Position numbers and translations under genes: made by a program. Positions 44,695 through 54,600 of a DNA stretch of 64,000 bases are shown one piece after another. Source of the stretch: Diphasiastrum complanatum (Eukaryota; Streptophyta; Lycopodiopsida; Lycopodiales; Lycopodiaceae); assembly GCA_029204225.1 (NCBI GenBank), contig CM055110.1, forward strand, positions 34,791,947 through 34,855,946. The letters run 5' to 3'. Each line of letters starts with the position of its first letter. The first letter of the stretch is position 1. Below the pieces are notes generated by a model. It made no database searches. It had not been told where the DNA came from and saw nothing but the letters and a program-made list of their open reading frames with translations.

Positions 44695-46499
44695 TAGTCA
44701 TCACTTAACAAAGTTAGAAGGTTATTAGCGCAAAGGGTAAATACAACATTGTTGTAGACTAAGTGGTAAACTTTTTGTAGTCTATGTTTGACCCCATTCA
44801 GTTATGTGATTTTGTACGAATGACTTTACTTGTATGTGGAAAGTTAATTTTAATGTTACTATGTCAATTCTAGTTGTTGATGGTGTTTGGCATATGCAAC
44901 AAGAACCGAATCTTTAACATTTTGAAGTAGATGCATTGAACCAAGGTGGATATATGTTGGACATTATTGCATGCTCCCATGAGGTTTTATTGTAGAGAAA
45001 TATCATAGGAGACCCCCACACAACTTCCAACGTGAATTGCAACAATCTTGACGTGAATTTCACAAACAATGCAACGTCATAATGTGGATGATTGATGTAG
45101 ATCCCGAGTCCCAAAATATGCTAGAGATAAAATGGAATAGGGACTGTTATTGAAAGGGCATGGATGCGAGGTGATCAGAGTCTCGTTAGAATATAAGATA
45201 TCATTTATCATAGATGGTTTTGATAGTATTCCAACATGTGTAACTTATCAAGTCACAATTGGCAATAAGTCGTGTTGCACATCTGCGAATTTCTCGAGGA
45301 GTGTGACCATGAAAGAGTACTTACCTTGCAAGAATATGTACTTTGTTTATTTGCATATCAAGGGGTTGGATGTGAAGGAAAATATGTTCATGCATCGACT
45401 TGTCCTAAGCCTTCAAGATCTTTTTCTTGTATTTGCTTTGCCCTCAAAGGTTACTTTAGAATACTCCTAAAGTAGTTATTCAGACAAGATAACTTTTTGG
45501 TCTGATGTGATTAGTGTGGACATCCATTTTTTGGTTTGGTTTATACTCAATTCAAGGGATGAATCTAAAAGTTTAATTTTAGTTGTTTGAGTAGAATTTT
45601 CTAGGCAACCCACAACAAATGGGATTGTGCTTTGTGAAAGATTCAACTAGTTTGATCATATTTGCTATATTTCCATATTTGGCATATTGAGGCCAACTTT
45701 GTTTTTAGACTTAGAGATTGACTTTTCAAAGTTCATTAGTCCGAATGTCATTTGAATAAACACTTTTTGAAAGTGTGGAAAAGTTAGAAGGCGAGTTTGA
45801 GTAGATTCAAATTTGAACTTTGGATACATTGAGTTTAGACCCAAAAATAGTAGGGTTTGGATTTTGGTGGGAAAGCCAAGTGGCCAAATAGGGTTTGGAC
45901 CTGTTATAAAAGAATGTAACTCGTGGAGAGAGTGATCTTCTCTCTTCTCTATCTCATTTCATGCTTATACATGGTTCTCTTGGGTTCTACTATCCTACAC
46001 CAAAATTGAGTTTTTTGCTTTTGCAGATTGGATCTTTTGTAGATCAAAACCCTATATAGGTCTATAAACTTGATCAATTCTGACTTTTGATTTCACATAT
46101 TGGATTTGGCCGATTTTTGGATCATTGGATTAGCCTAAGTGGTGGCTAATAGATTGCATATCAAATTTTCAGCATTTGCACGTAGATTTGGAATAGTCAA
46201 TTTTTTGTGATTTTATCAAAACCCTAATTTTGACTGGATCTCTAGATAGTGAGATTGTTGGACTTCATTTGAGTGTGTTTCAATCTTAGGAAGTGGCAAA
46301 AGTCATTCGATTGAGGATAGATCATAGGTTGATCAAAATTCCATGATTCTATGTGTTGATTTGCTTGGTATAAGTGCCAGAAGAGAAGTTGTGAGATAGT
46401 TTCAAATCTTGATGATTTCTTTTGAAAGCATTTGTTGTTGTTCAAAGGAGTGTTTTGTGCATTGAAACATGTTGAAAAAGAAGATCAGGTCATTGTTGC
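44695..46499. other. Intergenic, perhaps LTR/leader of the following gag
   Basis: No clear PBS or LTR boundary was found before the gag at 46500. The region 45880-46490 (with a CTTCTCTCTTCTCTATCTC tract and repeated AAAACCCTA) could be an LTR and leader, but the evidence is insufficient. Confidence 0.3.
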
Positions 46500-47405
46500 A
46501 TGGCAACCTCAATTGGAGTCATGTTGGAAGCCAATGATAGGCTTACCTCAAGTAACTATTCATTGTGGAAAGTGAGGATGGAGTCACTTCTTGAGATGAA
46601 TGATGTTTTGGATATTGTTGTAGGTTTTTTGGAGAGACCAGAAACACAACAAGATCAAGTGAGGTATGACAAGAGGGCCAAGAAGGCTCTACACATGATA
46701 AAGATGAATGTTACCAATGAGCTTCTCAAGGAAGTTGGTAAATGCACATCATCTTTGGAAGCTTGGAATTCATTGAAGAAGCTTCATGAATCCAAGTCTA
46801 CATCTAGAGTGTTGACTCTAAGAAGGCAAATCTTTTCTTGTTTGCAAAAGAATGAAGAAAGTCCAAGTACTTTTGTTTTGAGGATGAAAGCATTGAATGA
46901 TGAGTTGGCTTGCATTGATGAAAGCATTAAGGAAGGAGAAGGAGAGCTTATTCAAGTGATTCGTAATGGCTTGTTGGATGCTCATGCTAACATTGTTCAA
47001 AGTATTGATATTCAAAAGAATTTGCCAAGTTTGATGGATCTTCAAGAGATCTTGATCAATGAGGAATATAGGCTTCAAGCAAGAGGTGGATCTACATCGA
47101 CACTTCAAGAGGATGCTATGTTCACAAAGGGCAAACTCAAGGGCAAAACCAAAAGTAAGTGGTCTAAAGGGCAAGATCATGTGGATGCTTCTTCAAGTGG
47201 CAAAAAGAAGGATAGATCAAAGCTCAAGTGTTCTATTGTGGAATCAAAGGACACTTTGCAAGTGATGTTTGTTCATTCTGTAAGGGCCAGAGATATAGTA
47301 GAAGGGTTCTCGTTTGTGCCATTTTTGTTGAAAGATTCATCCTTTCTTCTATCATTAGAAACAAAGCAAATTTGTTCTAGGACAATCGTAGAGCCAGTTC
47401 CGTAG
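46500..47405 (+). pseudogene. Ty1/copia gag (UBN2 type), frameshifted at the zinc knuckle
   Basis: A 301-codon frame beginning MATSIGVMLEANDRLTSSNY, with WKVRMESLLEMNDVLDIV and SLEAWNSLKKLHES, the copia gag core. It stays open for about 240 codons. At about 47228 the reading leaves the true frame; the neighbouring frame carries YCGIKGHFAS, the rest of a CCHC knuckle. The frame then runs on in the wrong phase for about 60 codons. Protease and pol are absent downstream. The long intact stretch suggests a relatively young insertion later truncated. Confidence 0.88.
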
Positions 47406-48067
47406 GAGGATCGAGCCTACCATATTGACTTAATGTCTGATTGCCGCCCACATTTGTGATATTTTCTACACACATTAACAATCGTAAAAATGTTTTAATC
47501 TACGAATAACTTTTTCTACATAGCATGAATCGATTAGAATAAAATAGAAAATGCATTCAATACAATACGACAAGACTCATATTACTGGAACATAAACTAT
47601 ATAGTCACAGAGAGTACAAGCCTGAATGCAGACAGAGTCATGTTCTTCCTAAAACAATATTGAGAGCGGGGGCTTGAGGGCAAGTCCCGACCTGCACGGA
47701 AGGCTCGAGGGGCTGGGCCTTCCCTTGCGTAATGACAAGTCTGAATTTTTTTTTTATCTCTCATTGATTCTTAACAGAACGTTGATGATGTGTTGATGAT
47801 GTTACTGAATGATGAGAATTCTGGACCAGTTTATGGACAGAATGAGTGATGCTTTTATCATGGATCAGAATTCTGGAGGTGCAAGCAAATTCCACCTCTG
47901 GAGGTGCATCAAAAATACAAAGAAAAAATTCAAACTTGGCATTACTTGCTGAAGAACGAAAATTTAAAGGTGAACTTCATATGAATTTCAACATTTCATA
48001 TGCAAAGATTAAAACTTAGTGATATGTGCATTTCATCTTGCAAATTCCATGCCTTATTTCACATTTA
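47406..48067. other. Intergenic with a dispersed short repeat
   Basis: 47690-47732 contains GGAAGGCTCGAGG and GGGCCTTCCCTTG, repeated at 49030-49065. The repeat can fold as an inverted repeat (GGAAGGC/GGCCTTCC). No gene is seen. Confidence 0.5.
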
Positions 48068-48274
48068 TTGATACTTGAGTAAACACTTCTTGGTTTTCAA
48101 GGGGAGGCAAAGAAACTTTGGGTGCCAAGCTAACCAATTGAGCCAACCCCGTTGGGTTGATACTTCAGTGAATGCTTCTTGGTTTCCAAGGGGAAGTTTG
48201 AACTAGGGACCAGAGAAACTTTGGATGCCAAGCTAACCAATAGAGCCAACCCATTGGTTTGATACTTGAGTAAA
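48068..48274 (-). mobile_element. Two SINE copies in tandem, separated by target-like repeats
   Basis: Two copies of the tRNA-derived sequence at 29479 lie head to tail (48084-48156 and 48173-48258). TTGATACTTGAGTAAA flanks them at 48068-48083 and 48259-48274, and the variant TTGATACTTCAGTGAA stands between them. The first copy has lost about 14 bp around the B box. The layout suggests one insertion followed by tandem duplication of SINE plus target repeat, or two insertions at one site. Confidence 0.8.
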
Positions 48275-50700
48275 TGAACAAATTGCATTTGTCTAGGTCT
48301 TTAGGGTGGGGTAATTAAACTCCCATTGATTTGGGTACCTAGAACCATTCATGCAAAAATGCCTAAGGGCCTTTGTGCAAAGTCCAATAACTTCTTTTTC
48401 TTGAATGAAATTAAATTGAATATTTGGTCATACTTTATGCTTGGTAAGCCATGCTGTAAGGGATGTTCTCTAAGTTTTTGAACTAATGCACACATATACT
48501 TTTTTGGCTCATGTTTGGACCCTTAGGTGGTTGAACATTACTCGTATACAATAATAGTTAGCTTCAAATCATTTTGAAAAACCTATACTTAATTCTCACA
48601 TATAGGGATGCATATACATTCCTAGAAAATTGTGTTGATGCACATACATTTCTAGGAGATTGTTGGTCCCTCAAACAGTTGGGCATAGGTTCTAGCCTCA
48701 GCATATGTCTTCAGCCTACACATAGAAATTGAATTTAGCTTTTCCCAAAAGAGTTAATAATAACTTAACTTTGGTATATGTGCTAGTCAACCATGGCATC
48801 TACTATGTGTAAATAGTGCAACATTTTCGTTTACTATTTTGTCAAAAAACAGTTCATTCTTAGTGGTTTACAGCTATGGGCTTGCCAACATAATGCTTGG
48901 AATGTAATTTGAAGGAATAGATTATGCAATATGAGACCATGCCCTAAAAAATAAAAGTAGAGGTCCTTACGTGGGATAGGACCTAGGGTCAAGCGCCTTT
49001 CTCCTAGAGGGCAAGGCTTGATTTTGAAGGAAGGCTCGAGGCTTTGGGCCTTCCCTTGTGCTATGAGTTATTTTTACATATATTGTGTTATGTAAAGCTA
49101 AAAATCATGACATTGTGTCTTGATTGAGTCCAAGGGTAGAGTCATTTTGATACCTTGTACTCAGACCTCTAAGTGCTAGATGTCAAGCATGGATGTTTGC
49201 CTGAATATGGTTGTAATTTGTAGCAGAGAAAATTATATTATGTTGTTTGAGGTGCCTACTTAAAGACCAACGCAAACCAACCACTAGCATTACCGTTGAG
49301 GTAAATAACTCTAAAAAGCTTGTAAATCCTAGCCGACTAATTAGTCTCTCAAACCAATCCTTCTCATTAGCATATCATATGAGTGTGTCGTTGGAAAAGC
49401 AACAACGTTGCTTGAAAGCACATCAATATTTTGTCTTGACTTCCCTTGTTGTCCCTCTCCTCATAGAAACCTCGTTACTTTTTATATGTGTATTTAAGAA
49501 AACTTCTTTTCAAGTAAAATCCTACTCATGACTACCTAGGGCATTACACCTATAAAACCATGGGTTTTACTGGTGTAACACCCATGGTCATGAAAATGAA
49601 ACAAATAAAACATTGTATTCGATAGTGCGGCTTTCAAGCTGAGGATACCCTTGACCCTTGAGGACTCCTCAAATGTAAGAACCCTAGGCCCTGCTTGGGC
49701 ACGTGCTGTGCAAGGTCCAAGAAAGCCCTGAGGGCTAGGGCCAACCCATACGTTAGACCCCCTCTCCTCCATAGCATGAATTCATGGCTTTAGGTGTACA
49801 ATTCACCGTTGGAGCTAGATGCATGATAAAGCCCTACAAGTCTCAAACTCACATGTTCACACCTTCCAAACACACACTCTTCATACTTCACATAGAGTGT
49901 CAAGGGCTGGGATAGGTGTATAGTCCTATATCTCCTTTGAACACAATTCCAACTTGCATTTTAGGGTGTTTTCACACCCAAGAGGGCCGATATTGACGTT
50001 GAGTCACGTTTACCCCCTCCATCAGGCCCAAATATGTTTGGGAGACCTTTGTTCTTTCTTTTTTATTCAATGTGAACCACAAGGATGTTTTTTTGCGTAA
50101 GAAATTTGAATAAGAGTGGCTCCTTCAAGATAGGGGCCCTAGGGCATCTGGAAATGTCGGAAAGCACTCCGTGACATCTCCACTTACCCCATGTGAGCAT
50201 TTTTTTAAACTGTCATTTTGCCACATGGGGGGACCTCACTTTTCTACATGAATTGGGGTAATGGGCTCGCTATTTTTTTCTCTGCAATGAACGTTGAGTT
50301 CTTTGACAAACTAACATGCCCAAGGTTGTGCGTGAAGGCACCCTCAGCTCAACTCCATTTGTATAGGCCCGAGCCTACGGTCCAAACAAATCAGTGTTCT
50401 TAAGATGCTCGGCGGTATATTTCTTAAATAATCTGATGATTCTGAATCCTTTGTTTGCGAGAAAATAACAAAGGATCATCTTTGAAAATTCTCAAGGGTG
50501 TGCAAGAAAGGGCTTATCCTCATTCAACTTTAGGGCATGGTTGGGAGATTTTTTCAAAGGAAAAGGTGATTCTTTTAAGTTGGCCTTTCAGTTGACGTTT
50601 TTGCAGAATCTTTGGCCTTTTTTTGAAGGGCAAAAATGCCTTTTAACATGCCTTGCAGCTTGCAAATGCCGGGCATGACGGGCACTACCACCTTTCACCG
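48275..50700. other. Intergenic, nothing recognised
   Basis: No exon or transposon protein is supported. The second copy of the GGAAGGCTCGAGG repeat lies at 49030-49065. Frames at 49247-49531 and 49536-49772 have no recognisable motifs. Confidence 0.5.
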
Positions 50701-50870
50701 ACACGTGACGGTCGTGTCGACCTTCAGTGTCCTTCACCCACTGACAGTCCCCTGTCCAAATTCTTGCAACCGCAAAGCTAAATTTAATGTGGAAGGCGGG
50801 TAACACTTTTGACGGCTGGATTGACGTCATATTGACGGGCGAGGCGCTGCTGGATCGCTATATAAGAACG
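50701..50870 (+). promoter_or_regulatory. Elongin-A gene promoter (G-box, TGACGTCA site, TATA box)
   Basis: A G-box CACGTG lies at 50702-50707 within ACACGTGACG. A perfect palindrome TGACGTCA (bZIP/TGA-factor type site) lies at 50822-50829. TATATAAG stands at 50859-50866, 30 bp further on, in a locally GC-richer segment. Transcription should start near 50890-50900, about 630 nt before the start codon. These are motif matches; activity is inferred. Confidence 0.6.
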
Positions 50871-51519
50871 AGCAAAGGGGGAGATGAGGAAGCAGCAGCA
50901 GCAGGAGAGGAAACGCAGATCTGCATGCCTGCCCCAATAGCAGGGTAGCGCAGAGCGATGGGTTCTTCAGCTTGGTGGAGGATCGAAGCGGTGTAGTTTC
51001 ACAATCTGTAGTCTCATGAGAAGCAGCAAGGCTTGATTAGTCCAAGATTGGACCTGTTTTGATCTTTCTAAGCGCTAGCAGTTGTTGTTGGATCGTAGCA
51101 GGAGCAATTGTATGCATTCTTTCGAAAGAAGTTAACAGAGGCATGATTATGCTGATTCGTTGAAGTATTAGCAAATAGCATGGTTTGCTGATATTGTCTT
51201 CGACAGAAATTGATGCAGGAATGATTGTGTTGAATTAGTTGAACTATCAGCATATAGCATTGTTTGCTAATATCATGCTTTGGAATCCCTGTTTAGTTAG
51301 GTTTTTGTAGTTGCATGAGGTTGGCTGGAATGCTGCAATCATGAAGCTCAAGATTTCTTTGCGGGTTCAATAACGTATGGAGCTTTTTTGGAAAGATTTC
51401 AGAAGGCATTACTGATTAGGTGATCAGCGTGTAAGAGGCCTATCTGCACCGTGGGGTGCGAAGGGGGTCAAATTTGAGAGTTCACGGAGGACGGACTTTG
51501 GTCGTGGCGCATTACAGCT
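50867..51519 (+). other. Long 5' leader of the Elongin-A gene with small upstream ORFs
   Basis: Contains a CAGCAGCAGCAGGAGAGG purine-rich stretch just after the likely start site. Short upstream frames include MGSSAWWRIEAV (50958-50996). Two imperfect copies of a ~70-bp unit (about 51133-51202 and 51208-51283) share ATGATT, AGCAAATAGCATGGTTTGCT and close variants. A 5' UTR intron is possible but not resolved. Confidence 0.5.
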
Positions 51520-51672
51520 ATGGCTTTATCTCTCTTGGAGCTTTGTGTTCGTAATGCGATTGATAACCTTGCCTACTTAAGAGATGTGGGGCAAACCGAT
51601 TCGAGTCTGCTGCACATGATTCTACCACATTGCACTGCAGAGCAGCTTCTTCGAATAGAGCTTGCCACCAAG
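51520..51672 (+). CDS. Elongin-A exon 1
   Basis: 51 codons, MALSLLELCVRNAID to IELATK. The donor is AAG/GTCAAG, chosen because it joins in phase to ERDLSAITNDLW. A stronger-looking GTAAGT at 51732 would append residues unlike the family. Confidence 0.82.
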
Positions 51673-54600
51673 GTCAAGTCTTCTATTCGAACCTTAGTCA
51701 AGAACTTCCTAGACGTTAGCTGTTTTTTCCTGTAAGTATTTATTTTAAAATAGGCTTTTCTTTTCTTGCTCCGTGTCTTCAAATGACGCCTATCTCTGTT
51801 CTTAGCACTAATTTGCACTGCATGTGTAAAAATTCAAAGGCCAGTTGTGTTTTCCCCTTGTAAAGATCATTACGATACCCAATCAGATTTCCCCAGTCTC
51901 AAAGTTTCATTGAACGTGCTAGTCAACGTTTCATCTTTTAAATTAATAATGCCGGCCTGTTAGGGAAGATTTGGGCTGGCCACATGTCAAATTCAAATAT
52001 TTTCTCCAAACGCATGCAATGAAGAGAAACAAGCTAACATGTACCCTAGTTTTTTCCCACTTTCAATTGATGGGTTGTGATGCTTCTTAAAGACAGCAAG
52101 CTTGGATACTAGCATTGATCTGGAAACAACCTTGTTTGTTGCCCTGTGCAAACCGTGGTGGTATTTAGTCCTTGTTATCCTGTAGCAGATGTTGAATAAA
52201 TTGGTCTCTTAGGCTGCACCCAAGACCATTTCCTTCTCTTTGGGTATTCCCAAGTCCCAAGGACTTCCGGTGTTCTTTTTCCAGTCTGTTGTTTCATTTC
52301 TTTTTGGCTCCTTGGAATCCTCAACTACGTTCTTATGTGATGGATTTATCAATGTCGACCTTACTTATTCAATTTGGGAGTGGCTACTCTCAAGGGGCCT
52401 AGTCTTTTAGCACCTTGTTATGTACTAGCCTTGAAGGCCCAGGCAGCTTGTGATTGAAATCCTTGAGATATATGTGCATTACATATGTTATGAAAACCTC
52501 TTAGCTAGTTAGTGATTGAGGGCATAGGCATAGGCACTGCCATCAACAAATGAAGCTACTAGCACAAAGATGGTAGGAGATCAATATGACGATACCTTAA
52601 TAGAATATATCAGTAAACTTGCAATGGGCTATGTATTTTTACATCAATATAATGAAATGGTTTATTTATAGACCTTGTCACAAACGAAAACAATATAGAG
52701 CTCTCCCTTGAAACAAATCGTAATGCCTACAGGTATTTACACTATCAAAAGTCCACCCATGATTAGGATAAAGGTCTTTCGTATTTTTGCCCAACCAAGA
52801 GTTTAGGGCTCAATTTATGAAGAAACGAAATGTTTCTAACTACAAAGCCTTGCTAGCTTTCAGCCCTCAGCCTGACGAAGATGTTCGCGAACACGAAAGT
52901 TAGGAGACACGAAGCACGAAAAGTTTCGCGAACTCGAAAGTCGAAGACGAACGGTTCGCGAACTCGAAAGTCGAACAGACGAAGACGAACGGTTCGCGAA
53001 CTCGAAAGATTCACGAACGAGAATCTTTTGCGGTCCAGTACGAGAGAAGGCAAACGACCAAAACGAGATCTTCTCTTGCCCTCCACACTCCAGAGAGTAC
53101 CAGCGAGATCATGCAAGTACCCAGAAGTATAGATATCTGATCTGATGGCATGACGTCAGCAGATACATTTTAGGTCGTGGCTAATCTGCCACTCTTGTAT
53201 TTCCCTGATTAGTTGTAGATGCTTAATCACTCTAATCTTAGATTTACATAGAGCGACTATACTTATTGGATGTCACTTGACATATAGATCAACAGAGCAC
53301 ACATACAGTGTAATGTAGTAGTCTGATGCAAGTAAGCAATCAAGATGAAAATACAGAATACATGTCCGCCTGCGTGCGAAGACAATTCTGTCTAGGATCT
53401 GTAGATCCAACTGTCCGCTAGTAAAGCGAGACGATTGCTCGTGAGAGAACTGTGTTTCTCCTACGCCAACGCACTGCGTGGATTTGCATGCAATGCTTGA
53501 AGAAATCAGAGAAAGATCAATATAGATGATTTTCTTGTTGTGTCTGATCTTGAATGCTAATGCGTCTGCTGTTTATTCGTGTGTCTAAGTTTCCTTGTTC
53601 ATTTGAATTCCGCACCTTGGTTGATACTATGTTGAATGCTGCATTAATTTTATAAAACGTAGATCAGTAGTGCCTGACTACACTCTGGAGGACTGTAGGA
53701 GTGATTCAGCTGGAGGAGGATCGCAGTCGCGAAGCTTTTGCGAAGGAACCATGACTCTCTTGCCCTCGATGGAGTTCAGATGCGATCGCTAGACACAGTG
53801 GTATCAGAGCATATCACTTATTTTTCATCAGTTTATTTGCCCAATCCTTTCCAAATTAGTAATAACCAGAGAAATGCGTTAAAATTAAGTAGGTGCTTTA
53901 GGGATAAGGCCTCAATAGTAGTAATCTAAACCCAAATTAGATGTCCATAGCTTTTAGGAGTGTTCTTTGAAAAGTAATCTTCTTGCATGGCAGCAACTAT
54001 TCGTGGTAATTAGGGAGAAGTTCCACCTTATGTGAAAAGACGACCCAGGTCCTCTCCGACCTACCACATCATCAATTTTCTTGTTCCATTGACCTTGTCT
54101 TTTGCAGCACGCAAATAGTTTTTTGGCCATGGTTTCCAGGACTGCCAGAAACTTCATTTTTTTGCAATATTCATGCTCCATGGATCCCTTTACAATTGGA
54201 TCTGTTGAATTGTTGAAATTGGATTACTGTTGCCTTCAAGCATTGCTATTGTGGCTTATGCCAAGATGCAATTATTAGTATGAAATTTGTAACAGCTAGT
54301 GTCAAAGCCTTTCAATGAAAATATTGATGTAGGTGTTTCTAAAAGTTACAGACTTTTATCAAATGACTTGAAGCATCAATTTATAGAACGAATAGATTGA
54401 CTCTTAAAGCAAATGCAATTTCATAAGTCAGTTTTGTAAGACTATCTCTAGAGTCTTGACCATAAGCTACTCTAGTGGAATAACTGATGCATGGTAGATG
54501 TATATATCTATTTGACCATGATCTTCGCATTCCATCCAACCTCTAATTTCGCTCCATTGTGAAGATTTTAAGCTTCCCTCGTTGGCCCTAATGAAATCAA

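Noticed and set aside
51673-51735. Extension of Elongin-A exon 1 to the GTAAGT at 51732
   Set aside because: The added residues do not match the family and the phase would not join exon 2; the GTCAAG donor at 51673 does.
52853-53132. Additional exon in Elongin-A intron 1
   Set aside because: Open frames come from tandem repeats of TTCGCGAACTCGAAAG; no splice sites fit the phase between exons 1 and 2.
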